A DNA stretch of 64,000 bases from Arthrobacter sp. StoSoilB5 (GTDB lineage: Bacteria; Actinomycetota; Actinomycetes; Actinomycetales; Micrococcaceae), in the NCBI RefSeq assembly GCF_019977235.1, contig NZ_AP024646.1:62001-126000 (forward strand), given 5' to 3'. Shown in pieces: positions 26,225 to 34,656 of the stretch; the stretch's first letter is position 1, and each line of letters begins with the position of its first letter. Both the position numbers and the translations under genes were made by a program. Below the pieces are notes generated by a model that did not search any database, was not told the origin of the DNA, and saw only the letters and a list, made by a program, of their open reading frames with translations.

Positions 26225-26551
26225 ATGAGCGACTTCGAAACCGTGCCTGTGGGCGACATTCCGGCTGATGCCAGCATCCTTGACGTTCGTGAAGACTATG
26301 AATGGGTTGCCGGGCATGCTGAGGGCGCACGTCATATTCCCATGGACCAACTGCCCGCCCGGTTGGATGAACTGGACCCCGACGACGACCTCTTCGTCAT
26401 CTGCAGGACCGGTGGCCGTTCCTTCCGCGTAGTGCAGTGGCTGGTGGGCCAAGGCTACTCCGCCGTGAACGTTGCCGGTGGTATGGACATGTGGTTCGAG
26501 GCCGGCCGGCCCATGGTGTCGGACAACGGCCTTAAGCCAGTGGTTCTCTAG
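26225..26551 (+). CDS. Rhodanese-like single-domain protein
   Basis: 108 residues forming one rhodanese domain: ILDVREDYEWVAGHAEGARHIP near the start and the active-site loop VICRTGGRS with the catalytic Cys near residue 61. It would carry or transfer sulfane sulfur in the cytoplasm. ATG 26225 has GGAAGGAAA upstream. Pairing with pheA just downstream (48-nt gap) is positional only. Confidence 0.88.
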   Translation: MSDFETVPVGDIPADASILDVREDYEWVAGHAEGARHIPMDQLPARLDELDPDDDLFVICRTGGRSFRVVQWLVGQGYSAVNVAGGMDMWFEAGRPMVSDNGLKPVVL

Positions 26552-26599
26552 CACCGGCTCCAGACCTTCTCCCGCGCATAACCAGCAAGGAATATTCCC

Positions 26600-27529
26600 A
26601 TGTCAGCACCTACCTATACGTTCCTGGGCCCGGAAGGAACGTTCACTGAGGCCGCCCTCATGCAGGTCCCCGGCGCCGCTGATGCCACCCGCATTCCTTG
26701 CACCAACGTGAACACGGCCCTTGAGCGGGTGCGCAATGGTGAGGCCGATGCTGCCATGGTTCCCATTGAGAACTCGGTGGAGGGCGGCGTCACTGCAACG
26801 CTGGATGCCATTGCCACAGGGCCCGAACTCCGGATCATCCGCGAGGCCCTGGTTCCTATTACGTTCGTGCTCGTGGCGAGGCCCGGCGTCGTGATTTCCG
26901 ATATAAAGCGCATCTCCACACACGGCCATGCGTGGGCCCAGTGCCGCCTCTGGGTGGACGAACATATTCCGAACGCGGACTATGTACCCGGTTCCTCTAC
27001 CGCAGCATCTGCCATGGGCCTCCTGGAGGGAGACGCCCCCTACGATGCCGCTATTTGCGCCCCGCTAATTGCGGCGGAACAATCTGGGCTCAATGTTCTG
27101 GCCGAAAACATCGGAGACAACCCCGATGCAGTCACCCGCTTCATCCTGGTGAGCAAGCCGGGTACATTGCCCGAACGAACGGGCGCGGACAAAACCACCG
27201 TTGTTGTCCCACTGCCGGAGGACCACCCGGGGGCACTCATGGAAATCCTTGACCAATTCGCATCGCGAGGTGTGAACCTTAGCCGCATCGAGTCACGCCC
27301 CACTGGCCAGTACCTGGGCCACTACTTCTTCAGCATCGATGCGGACGGTCATGCGTCGGACTCCCGTGTTGCCGACGCCCTCGCGGGTCTTCACCGGATC
27401 AGCCCGGCAACTCGCTTCCTGGGCTCATATGCGCGTGCCGACAAGCAAGCCGCCGTGGTGGCCCCGCATACTTCGGACGCAGCATTTGCCTCTGCCCATG
27501 CGTGGGTCGAAGCAATTCTGAAGGGCTAG
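26600..27529 (+). CDS. pheA: Prephenate dehydratase
   Basis: 309 residues of a monofunctional prephenate dehydratase: FLGPEGTFTEAA at the start, VPIENSVEGGVTATLD near 50 and DNPDAVTRFILV near 175. A C-terminal ACT domain carries the phenylalanine-binding signature LSRIESRPT near 230. It converts prephenate to phenylpyruvate, committing carbon to phenylalanine, with feedback by Phe through ACT. No chorismate mutase domain is fused. GGAA precedes the ATG. Confidence 0.95.
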   Translation: MSAPTYTFLGPEGTFTEAALMQVPGAADATRIPCTNVNTALERVRNGEADAAMVPIENSVEGGVTATLDAIATGPELRIIREALVPITFVLVARPGVVISDIKRISTHGHAWAQCRLWVDEHIPNADYVPGSSTAASAMGLLEGDAPYDAAICAPLIAAEQSGLNVLAENIGDNPDAVTRFILVSKPGTLPERTGADKTTVVVPLPEDHPGALMEILDQFASRGVNLSRIESRPTGQYLGHYFFSIDADGHASDSRVADALAGLHRISPATRFLGSYARADKQAAVVAPHTSDAAFASAHAWVEAILKG

Positions 27530-27647
27530 GCCGCCTTTGCGTGGCTGCAAATAATTGAACCTTCAACCCCTTTCGCAGTGATGCAAGTGTGCGTATGCTT
27601 GCCTGATCCATAAGCAATGGATGAATGCCCAAAAGAAGGGAGCGGTC

Positions 27648-27878
27648 ATGACTGTCCACCGAGATGACAAAGACGGCCAGGGCATGATCGTCAATCCCAA
27701 GCCCTCCGGCGAGAACAAGGACGACTGGGACGGCGACGAAGCTGACCGCGCGGATCGACTCCGTTTTGAAGAAGAACAAGCGATGATCCGTGAGCAGGCC
27801 GAGGCCCGGGCTGCAGCGAAGGCGGCGGCCGAAGCAGCCGCAGCGAATGCGGCGCAACCCGAGAAGGGCGCAGTCTAG
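27648..27878 (+). CDS. Small hydrophilic hypothetical protein
   Basis: 76 residues, highly charged: an Asp/Lys-rich first half and an Ala/Glu helix at the end (EARAAAKAAAEAAAANAAQ). GGGAG precedes ATG 27648; an upstream ATG at 27621 is in frame but less well placed. It overlaps the convergent lipid kinase gene by 4 nt. No domain recognised. Confidence 0.55.
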   Translation: MTVHRDDKDGQGMIVNPKPSGENKDDWDGDEADRADRLRFEEEQAMIREQAEARAAAKAAAEAAAANAAQPEKGAV

Positions 27879-28936
27879 AGGGTTTGAGCCTTCGGTACCC
27901 GCACCAGCAACGAACCGGGCTGGACCTGAACGGTGACCTCGGTTGCCTCACCCGCGGGGTCGCCGTCGAGTTGCGTCGCCATGGGTTCCTGGCTGCGGAT
28001 GGTGACCTTGCCGGAGCGGTAGAAATTCATCACCGGCAGGTTCCGCTTGTGCTTGAACAGGATCTTTGCGTACATGGCGATCCATCCAAATGCGCTGCGC
28101 GGGCTCATGACGACGATGTCCAGCATGCCGTCGTCGATCATGGCTTCCGGAATGAAGTCAATGCCACCCGGAATCAGGCCGCAATTGGCGAAAAGCACGC
28201 TCCGGATTTTCCTGGCCTGCTCCGGCTGGTCATCCATGGTGATGGTGACCCGCTTGCGCCGGCCGGGTAAATGCCGGACCCCGGCCTCGGTGTAGGCCAG
28301 CCAGCCCACGGTCTTCTTCAGGTCTTCCTTGGTATCGCCAACAACCTCGGCATCCAGGCCCATACCCGCGATCACCAGGAATGTATGCGTGGATGATTCT
28401 CCGGTAATGCTGTTGTCTATGCCCATGCTGGCGGTATCGATGAAGCGTTGGTGGCCAAAGAGGGCGATCTGGATGCAATCGGCGATGTCGTTGACGTCCA
28501 GTTCGACGTTGCGTGCCAAGAGGTTTCCGGTGCCCAGGGGAATGAGGCCCATCGCCACGCCTTTATGCGCCAGAGACTCAGCCACCACGCGCACTGTACC
28601 GTCGCCGCCGCACACAAGAACGACGTCGGCCCCGTACTCCAGCGCTTGGCGCGACTGCCCGTAACCGGGGTCCTCCAGAGTGGTTTCAAAGAACCTCGGG
28701 CTGTCCCAACCGGCGAGGTCGCAAGCGTCGATGATTGCTTGGCGGGCCTCGAGCGACTTGTTTTTCACCGGGTTGAGGACCACCGCAACCTTCTGGTGCC
28801 CAGGCTCGGGTTTGTGGGTGCCCTCCCGAACCGCGCTCCTGATGTGCCGGGCCCGCAATCGGCGCACACCCCACCAACTGGAGACGGCAAATACCACGCC
28901 CCCAGCGAGAATCACGTACAGGATCCAGTCGCTCAT
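27875..28936 (-). CDS. Diacylglycerol kinase / lipid kinase family protein (YegS-like)
   Basis: 353 residues. After a single N-terminal membrane helix comes the DAGK catalytic domain: [28 protein letters not shown] (GGDGT nucleotide motif near residue 115) and [15 protein letters not shown]. The C-terminal part has the [19 protein letters not shown] pattern. It would phosphorylate a membrane lipid such as diacylglycerol, or a related lipid alcohol. GGAG precedes the ATG. Divergent from serS with a 55-nt gap. Confidence 0.9.
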   Translation of the reverse strand: MSDWILYVILAGGVVFAVSSWWGVRRLRARHIRSAVREGTHKPEPGHQKVAVVLNPVKNKSLEARQAIIDACDLAGWDSPRFFETTLEDPGYGQSRQALEYGADVVLVCGGDGTVRVVAESLAHKGVAMGLIPLGTGNLLARNVELDVNDIADCIQIALFGHQRFIDTASMGIDNSITGESSTHTFLVIAGMGLDAEVVGDTKEDLKKTVGWLAYTEAGVRHLPGRRKRVTITMDDQPEQARKIRSVLFANCGLIPGGIDFIPEAMIDDGMLDIVVMSPRSAFGWIAMYAKILFKHKRNLPVMNFYRSGKVTIRSQEPMATQLDGDPAGEATEVTVQVQPGSLLVRVPKAQTL

Positions 28937-28991
28937 GCTGCTCCAACACTATCGTCCTGGGCGGCCACGTCAGATTCGATACTCTTGTGTG

Positions 28992-30272
28992 GTGATCGAC
29001 GTAAAAGACCTCAGCGAAAATCCGGACAAGTTCCGTGCCAGCCAGCGCGCCCGTGGCGCCGATGAGTCCGTTGTGGACGCGATCATCTCCGCAGACTCCG
29101 ATCGCCGCGCCGCGCTGATCCGCTACGAAACCCTCCGCGCCGAGCAAAATGTCTTCGGCAAGAAGGTGGCCCAGGCCAAGGGCGAGGAAAAGCAGGCCCT
29201 GCTGGCCGAGGTCAAGGAACTGGCCAACTCGGTCAAGGCCGCTTCCGCGGAGGCGGATGCCGCCCAGGCCAAGCAGGAAGAGCTGCTGCGCATCATTCCC
29301 AACCTGATCGTGGACGGCGTGCCCGAGGGCGGCGAGGACGACTACGTAGTGGTCAAGACCGTTGGCGAACCCCGTCAGTTCACCGATTTCGAGCCGAAGG
29401 ACCACCTGGAAATCGGTGAGCTCATTGGTGCGATCGACATGGAACGCGGCGCCAAGGTTTCCGGTGCGCGCTTCTACTTCCTGCGTGGCGTGGGTGCCCG
29501 CTTGGAAATGGCTCTGCTGCAGATGGCCATGGACCAGGCGATCGAGGCCGGCTTCGTCCCGATGATCACCCCCACTTTGGTGCGGCCGGAGACCATGCAG
29601 GGCACCGGTTTCGACGTAAAGCACGACGCCGAGATCTACCGTCTCGCTGAAGACGACCTTTACCTGGTGGGAACCTCGGAAGTGGCCCTCGCCGGCTACC
29701 ACGCTGACGAGATCCTGGACTTCTCCGGGGGCCCCATCCGCTACGCCGGCCAGAGCTCCTGCTACCGCCGCGAAGCCGGTTCGCACGGCAAGGACACCCG
29801 CGGCATCATCCGGGTGCACCAGTTCAACAAGGTGGAGATGTTCATCTACACCACTGTTGAGGAAGCTGCTGCAGAACACGAACGCCTGCTTGCCTGGGAA
29901 GAGGAAATGCTGGCCAAGTGCGAGCTTCCCTACCGCGTGATCGATACAGCTGCGGGCGACCTCGGCATGTCCGCGGCCCGCAAGTTCGACTGTGAAGCCT
30001 GGGTTCCCACCCAGAACGCCTACCGCGAGCTCACGTCTACGTCCAACTGCACCACGTTCCAGGCCCGCCGCCTCAACATCCGCGAACGCGTGATCAACGA
30101 GGAAGGCGTTGCCAAGGGCACCCGCGCCGTGGCAACCCTGAACGGCACCTTGGCCACCACCCGTTGGATTGTGGCCCTGCTTGAGCACCACCAGAACCCG
30201 GACGGCTCGGTCAACGTTCCCAAGGCCCTGCAGAAGTACATTGGCGGGCTTGAGGTTCTGCCGGTCCTGTAG
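28992..30272 (+). CDS. serS: Seryl-tRNA synthetase
   Basis: 426 residues. The N-terminal antiparallel coiled coil runs from about residue 30 to 105. The class II catalytic core has motif 2 ([22 protein letters not shown]) and motif 3 ([19 protein letters not shown]). It charges tRNA-Ser. The GTG at 28992 ([18 protein letters not shown]) is the normal family start. No T-box-like leader fits in the short gap upstream. Confidence 0.96.
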   Translation: MIDVKDLSENPDKFRASQRARGADESVVDAIISADSDRRAALIRYETLRAEQNVFGKKVAQAKGEEKQALLAEVKELANSVKAASAEADAAQAKQEELLRIIPNLIVDGVPEGGEDDYVVVKTVGEPRQFTDFEPKDHLEIGELIGAIDMERGAKVSGARFYFLRGVGARLEMALLQMAMDQAIEAGFVPMITPTLVRPETMQGTGFDVKHDAEIYRLAEDDLYLVGTSEVALAGYHADEILDFSGGPIRYAGQSSCYRREAGSHGKDTRGIIRVHQFNKVEMFIYTTVEEAAAEHERLLAWEEEMLAKCELPYRVIDTAAGDLGMSAARKFDCEAWVPTQNAYRELTSTSNCTTFQARRLNIRERVINEEGVAKGTRAVATLNGTLATTRWIVALLEHHQNPDGSVNVPKALQKYIGGLEVLPVL

Positions 30273-30297
30273 TTCTCTTCCCGGCAGACCCCGTCCA

Positions 30298-30337
30298 ACG
30301 GACCACTCACCCTCGCGCCCGGCGGTGAATGGTCCGT
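30298..30337. repeat. REP-like imperfect palindrome, copy A
   Basis: A 40-nt palindrome in which CGGAC and the TCACC block pair with GGTGA and GTCCG. It overlaps the last codons and stop of the minus-strand AbiEi-like gene and can act as terminator for serS. It is similar to the palindrome at 31418-31457 (29 of 40 positions identical by eye), on the other side of the same gene. Confidence 0.5.
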
Positions 30338-31335
30338 AGGGCGGGGTTTCCTGTCCTGGAAAGTCCGGCTGCTTCGAGCTTTGCAAGCAGCTTCTCCGGC
30401 CTGATGGCTGTTGCCCAGTCCCACCGCACTACCTGGAAGCCCATGGCACGGAGTCTGTCCTCGCGCTTCTTCTCCTTGAGCACGGCTTCACGTGCAGTTC
30501 CCCCGTTGAGGTACTCGTCATTGAGGTACTTTGCCTCTCCGTCGAACTCGCCAATAATCTTGAGTCCCCGCCAGTAGAAATCGGTCCGGGCAACGAATCC
30601 CAAGGCGTCATAAAATTCCGTCTGAAGCTCGGGGGCTGGAAAACCAAGTAGATGCATTTGGGCACGGCTCAGGGACTCACCCGCTGAACCCGAGCGAGCA
30701 TCGGCGAAGTCAAGGACCGAGCTGACCCACCGTCTCTTGGCGCCGGATGCCAGGCTCCCTCCTGCATGACGCAGGTCTTTAACGCTGGCGGCCGACGGTC
30801 CGAACCTTGCTTGGCTGATGGCGTGATCCGCTAGAACCACCGCCCGTGCGAAGGGAAGCCGGGCCATTACGTCAGCCGCTGTTGAGTGAAGGTCCGTGAC
30901 GGTCAGCCCGGTCAGGTGCACTGGGCTCGCTTGGTAGGCATGGCGATAGATGCCGTAACTCCTGATGCCCTCCAGTCCTGTGCTGCCCGACTTCGTGTCT
31001 CCCGAGGCCTTAGTGGTCGATCGCTTGGAACCAGCGTGGCCGGATGACGAATTGGCCAAATGGATGTGCGCCGGGATCCCGACAACCTGCATCCCCCAGA
31101 GCACGGCTGCCGTCTCGTAGCAAAAGTGTGCAGAAGGGAGTTCCAAAGCGACTGCCCTGATGGTCGCGGAGTAGCGCTCCCAAGGCTTCAGAGAGATCCA
31201 CCGGCTCTTGTCCATATAGACTCCCTTGCGCACTCTGACTAGTTCACCCTTCGTAAATCGCCTGCTGAGCGAACGAATATCTCCCGTGTTGGCTCTCTGC
31301 TGGGCGGACACTAGGAACTCGGCTGTTTCGTTCAT
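30307..31335 (-). CDS. AbiEi-like N-terminus with PD-(D/E)XK/DUF559-like nuclease C-terminus
   Basis: 342 residues. The first part (TGDIRSLSRRFTKGELVRV, then RKGVY) resembles the winged-helix start of AbiEi-type antitoxin proteins, followed by an Ala-rich middle. The C-terminal 100 residues carry IIGEFDGEAKY, an EKKREDRLR helix and MGFQVVRWDW. This fits a DUF559/very-short-patch-like nuclease fold (acidic residue, E-x-K-like element, basic helix). No AbiEii nucleotidyltransferase partner is next to it. It may be a defence or regulatory orphan. Its 3' end lies inside a REP-like palindrome. Confidence 0.6.
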   Translation of the reverse strand: MNETAEFLVSAQQRANTGDIRSLSRRFTKGELVRVRKGVYMDKSRWISLKPWERYSATIRAVALELPSAHFCYETAAVLWGMQVVGIPAHIHLANSSSGHAGSKRSTTKASGDTKSGSTGLEGIRSYGIYRHAYQASPVHLTGLTVTDLHSTAADVMARLPFARAVVLADHAISQARFGPSAASVKDLRHAGGSLASGAKRRWVSSVLDFADARSGSAGESLSRAQMHLLGFPAPELQTEFYDALGFVARTDFYWRGLKIIGEFDGEAKYLNDEYLNGGTAREAVLKEKKREDRLRAMGFQVVRWDWATAIRPEKLLAKLEAAGLSRTGNPALRTIHRRARG

Positions 31336-31412
31336 GGAAACAACCTTCGGTGGAAGAGGGGGCCCGTGGGACCGACAGGTGGGGCTATGTGGAAAAGCTC
31401 ATCGCATTTCAC

Positions 31413-31461
31413 CCACCAGCGGACAGTTCACCTCCGCGCGCGAAGGTGAATTGTCCGGTGG
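31413..31461. repeat. REP-like imperfect palindrome, copy B
   Basis: GGACAGTTCACCT (31421-31433) pairs with AGGTGAATTGTCC (31444-31456) with one internal mismatch, with outer CCACC/GGTGG extending the stem. It lies in the 230-nt gap between the AbiEi-like gene and the Cof-type phosphatase, which otherwise holds no recognised gene. Related to copy A at 30298-30337. Confidence 0.5.
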
Positions 31462-31565
31462 AGGGTGTCTGGCTGGGGCTAGGCGCGGAGTGTTCACGCG
31501 GCGTTAATCCGGTGCTGTGTCCTCGGTCCTAGTGCGGTGTCAGAGGTGTCTGATCTACTGGAACC

Positions 31566-32411
31566 ATGACTATTTTGACTGATACACCAGTTGCTGGCAT
31601 CGATGACCAGCCAAATGACAACAACAAACTCATGATCGCCTTGGACGTTGACGGCACGCTCGTCGACCACGATGGCCACATGTCCCCAGGTGTCCGGACC
31701 GCCGCGCAGCAAGTGGTCGCCAGCGGCCACGACGTCATGATCGCCACCGGCCGGTCCCTCAATGCAACCCTTCCGATCATCCAACAGATCGGCCTGGAAC
31801 GCGGCTACGCCGTGTGCTGCAACGGCGGCGTGACCCTCCGGCTGGATCCCACCCTTGAAACCGGCTACGAGATCATCCACAAGGCAACGTTCGATCCCGC
31901 CCCGGCGCTAAGGGCACTTCGCGAACGCCTGCCCAACGCGAAGTACGCGCTGGAGGATGAGGATGGGAACTTCCTCTCCACGGAGCGCTTCCAGGATGCC
32001 AGCTTCGGCGTCGAGGCAATCGGAGTGGACTTCCAGACCATGTTGGAGGCCACAGCCGTGCGCGTGGTGGTCTTCAGCAGTGACAACACTTCGGACGACT
32101 TCAACCACGCCATCCGTCACATCGGCCTTTCAGGCGTGACGTACTCGGTGGGCTGGACTGCGTGGCTGGACATTGCCGCGGAGGGCGTTACCAAGGCCAG
32201 CGCCCTTGAGGCACTGCGCCAGAAGATCGGCACGGAACAGGTCAACACGGTGGCAGTGGGAGATGGCCGCAATGACATCGAGATGCTTACATGGGCTGGC
32301 CGGGGAGTGGCCATGGGCCAAGCTCCCGAGGAAGTAATCGCCGTCGCGGACGAGGTCACCGCGTCAGTATTCGACGACGGCGCCGCCCTGGTTTTGCGTA
32401 GCCTGCTGTAA
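31566..32411 (+). CDS. Cof-type HAD phosphatase (type IIB)
   Basis: 281 residues. Motif I is ALDVDGTLVDHDG near residue 26, motif II is MIATGRSL, and motifs III/IV are VTKASALEALRQ and VAVGDGRNDIEMLTWAG. This is the complete Cof/YbjI pattern. Such enzymes dephosphorylate sugar phosphates, flavin mononucleotide or pyridoxal phosphate with broad specificity. Not operon-linked. Confidence 0.9.
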   Translation: MTILTDTPVAGIDDQPNDNNKLMIALDVDGTLVDHDGHMSPGVRTAAQQVVASGHDVMIATGRSLNATLPIIQQIGLERGYAVCCNGGVTLRLDPTLETGYEIIHKATFDPAPALRALRERLPNAKYALEDEDGNFLSTERFQDASFGVEAIGVDFQTMLEATAVRVVVFSSDNTSDDFNHAIRHIGLSGVTYSVGWTAWLDIAAEGVTKASALEALRQKIGTEQVNTVAVGDGRNDIEMLTWAGRGVAMGQAPEEVIAVADEVTASVFDDGAALVLRSLL

Positions 32412-32464
32412 CAGCCGCACGGCAGCCCGGACAGCCGGCCAGCTCAGCCCGGAAGAACCGCGCA

Positions 32465-32914
32465 CTAGTCCACCCGCCCCCGCCAAGCACCGGTTTCGTG
32501 GCCGCGGTCCTCGATGAATTCCTTGAATTTGTCCAGGTCCGCGGCCACCTGCATCTCGTCTGCGGAGAGCGCGGCGCCGGCCTTCTCCACGAATCCTTCG
32601 GGCTCCCATTCCAGGGTCACGTTGACGCCGCAGTGCCCGGGTCCAAGGTTGTCGAAGCGGACTGAGCCAGCGTTGCGTGGTGCGTCGATGCTTTCCCAGG
32701 CGATCACGGTATCCGGAACTTGTTGGGTGATGCGAGCGTCATATTCGCGCCTTACCCCGCCCACCTTGGTTGAGAAGTGCAGTGTTGAATCATCGATCTG
32801 GCGGACACTTTCCACGCCGCTCATGAACTCGGGAAACTTTTCGAACTGGGTCCATTGGTTATAGGCGACCGATACCGGCACCTCTACCTCGATGGCCTTC
32901 GTGACCGTTTGCAT
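32465..32914 (-). CDS. SRPBCC/START-like (polyketide cyclase-type) protein
   Basis: 149 residues with the helix-grip pattern: VEVPVSVAYNQWTQFEKFPEFM at the start, beta segments with RREYDARITQQVPDTVIAWES, and a long C-terminal helix (AADLDKFKEFIE). It matches the cyclase/dehydrase subgroup that binds hydrophobic ligands; role unknown. GAGGTG precedes ATG 32914. Co-directional with the GAF-ANTAR regulator just upstream (41-nt gap). Confidence 0.82.
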   Translation of the reverse strand: MQTVTKAIEVEVPVSVAYNQWTQFEKFPEFMSGVESVRQIDDSTLHFSTKVGGVRREYDARITQQVPDTVIAWESIDAPRNAGSVRFDNLGPGHCGVNVTLEWEPEGFVEKAGAALSADEMQVAADLDKFKEFIEDRGHETGAWRGRVD

Positions 32915-32955
32915 TGGACACACCTCGTTTGGATTGTTCTGGTTTAGGTGAGGGG

Positions 32956-33696
32956 TTAAGTGAAATGGGTTTGGACGGGGCCGCCGCCGGCTGAGTCAAC
33001 GATTGCCTGAGCCACGTCCCGGAGCTTGACGTTCCGGTTGCTTGAGGCCTTTTTGATGAGCTCCACGGCTTCAGCTTGGCTGCACCTATTTTGGGCGATG
33101 ATGATGCCCGTGGCGACGTCGATGACCGTCCGGGATGCCATGGCCGCGCGCAGGTTGGCGGCGGTCTGGCTATGCTGCGCGATCAGCACCGCCAGTTGAA
33201 GGCCCTTGGATGCCTGCTGGACATAATCACTGGCCCGCTGCACTGCGGCCTGGTCAAAGCCGTTGGGCCGTTCGGAGTAGAGGTTGAGCCCGGCCCGTGC
33301 CGAGTCATCCGCCATTGGGAAGGGCACAGCCAGGACTGAATGAACACCATTCGCCACGGCCATTTCGTTGTAGTCAGGCCAAGTGTTGTCTTTTTCGAAG
33401 TCCGGAATGTGTACTTGCGTGCCCTGCTGGCAGCAATGGATGCACGGGCCATCAGCGAACTGGTACTGGAGTTCGTCCAGCATCTGCGCGCGTTCGCTGC
33501 TGCTGGCCACTGTGGCGGCCGCGCGATGTCTGAGCAGGGTGATGCCGCAAAATACTTCGTTGCCCGGCTGGGAGAATATCGCCGCGGAGTGGCGTGCCAG
33601 CTCGGTAAGGAAGGCTTCCACGTCCGGTGTATCGAGGAGTAGGTCCTGGATGTCCGCTGCAACAAGTTGGGGCTCGGTGAGTTGTTGGTCTTCCAC
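32956..33696 (-). CDS. GAF and ANTAR domain transcription antiterminator
   Basis: 246 residues: a GAF sensor domain (about residues 20-165; FADGPCIHCCQQGTQVHIPDF contains a Cys pair) followed by an ANTAR RNA-binding three-helix domain (RTVIDVATGIIIAQNRCSQAEA near 190, then VKLRDVAQAIV). It would bind paired RNA hairpins and prevent termination in response to a small-molecule or redox signal. GTG 33696 has GGAG upstream. It is divergent from a SigB/SigF-type sigma factor, sharing a 141-nt promoter region. Confidence 0.88.
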   Translation of the reverse strand: MEDQQLTEPQLVAADIQDLLLDTPDVEAFLTELARHSAAIFSQPGNEVFCGITLLRHRAAATVASSSERAQMLDELQYQFADGPCIHCCQQGTQVHIPDFEKDNTWPDYNEMAVANGVHSVLAVPFPMADDSARAGLNLYSERPNGFDQAAVQRASDYVQQASKGLQLAVLIAQHSQTAANLRAAMASRTVIDVATGIIIAQNRCSQAEAVELIKKASSNRNVKLRDVAQAIVDSAGGGPVQTHFT

Positions 33697-33762
33697 GTGG
33701 ATCTCCGATCCTGGACGAGGCTACCCTTCGAGCGTAGTCCTGAATACCCGTTGAAAGCTAAT

Positions 33763-33778
33763 AGTAAGTGTGCTTCTC
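33763..33778. promoter_or_regulatory. AGTAAG-N4-CTTCTC motif in the sigma factor / ANTAR divergent promoter
   Basis: AGTAAG, TGTG, CTTCTC: the same half-site and 4-nt spacing as at 16543-16558 and 47666-47681, with a degenerate second half. It lies 60 nt before the sigma factor start and 67 nt from the ANTAR gene start. Confidence 0.35.
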
Positions 33779-33837
33779 TTTTTAAGGAGTCTTGACGTGG
33801 GCTCACCTACCCCAGCAGGTCTAAGGATTGAAGCCAC

Positions 33838-34608
33838 ATGCGACAAGCCCGACCATTCGACGTCCAAGCCCGGCACCCTGCGCCGGAGAGCACCATCCGC
33901 CAAAGTTTCCAGGACAGCTTGGTTTTGGACCATCTCAATCTTGCAAAGTCCATTGCCGCCAGGTATTCAGCCCACACGCACGACCTCGACGACGTCCGGC
34001 AGGTTGCGTACATGGGCTTGATCAAGGCGGCGCGAGGATATGACGAAAGCAAAGGCGTCAGCTTCCCGGCCTATGCCGCCCCGACCATTGCGGGTGAGGT
34101 CAAGAGGTATCTCCGCGATCACTGCTGGGTGGTGCGGCCACCGAGGCCCATCCAGGATGTGCGGCGCCAGGTGCTCGCCAGAACAGAGGAACTGACGCAG
34201 AAGCTGCAGAGAACTCCAACGCCCGAAGAAGTGGCGATGGACCTTCGGCTGGAACCCTGCCAAGTCAGGGAAGCGTTGATGGCCGGCACCAGCAAGCGGC
34301 CGGATTCCCTCGACGCTCCGGCTGCGGAGGGCCGCGACGGCCTGCAAGGATTCCTTTCAGCTTTCGGCTGCCCTACGGATCGCTTGGAGGATCTGCTCGC
34401 GCTGCGGAATGCAATCCGGGGCTTGAATGCGGAAGACAGACACCTCCTTTACCGTCGCTACTACCGGGAGGAAACGCAGTCCACGATCGCCGAGGCACTG
34501 GGGATGTCCCAGATGCAGGTCTCGCGGCGGCTTTCCAGGATCCTGGTGTCCCTGCAGACGCAATTGCTGGATGAGGAAGCGCACCTCCAGGACGGAACGG
34601 CGCCTTAA
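33838..34608 (+). CDS. SigB/SigF-type alternative sigma-70 factor
   Basis: 256 residues with the sigma-70 regions of the B/F group. Region 2 is LVLDHLNLAKSIAARY, the DLDDVRQVAYMGLIKAARG core-binding helix and VSFPAYAAPTIAGEVKRYLRD. Region 3 is RTPTPEEVAMDLRLEP. Region 4 is TQSTIAEALGMSQMQVSRRLSRI. It would direct RNA polymerase to stress-type promoters. No anti-sigma or anti-anti-sigma gene is adjacent, which is unusual for this group, so control may come through the divergent GAF-ANTAR locus or from elsewhere. Confidence 0.9.
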   Translation: MRQARPFDVQARHPAPESTIRQSFQDSLVLDHLNLAKSIAARYSAHTHDLDDVRQVAYMGLIKAARGYDESKGVSFPAYAAPTIAGEVKRYLRDHCWVVRPPRPIQDVRRQVLARTEELTQKLQRTPTPEEVAMDLRLEPCQVREALMAGTSKRPDSLDAPAAEGRDGLQGFLSAFGCPTDRLEDLLALRNAIRGLNAEDRHLLYRRYYREETQSTIAEALGMSQMQVSRRLSRILVSLQTQLLDEEAHLQDGTAP

Positions 34609-34656
34609 GAACACTGCCACAACAAGAACCAGTGCCACAACAAGAGCCGTCAAGAC

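Noticed and set aside
28937..28991. Possible T-box or other leader before serS
   Set aside because: Only 55 nt separate serS from the divergent lipid kinase start, too short for a T-box element.
28686..30386. Open frame of 566 codons on the minus strand opposite serS
   Set aside because: Shadow of serS, whose class II synthetase motifs are unambiguous.
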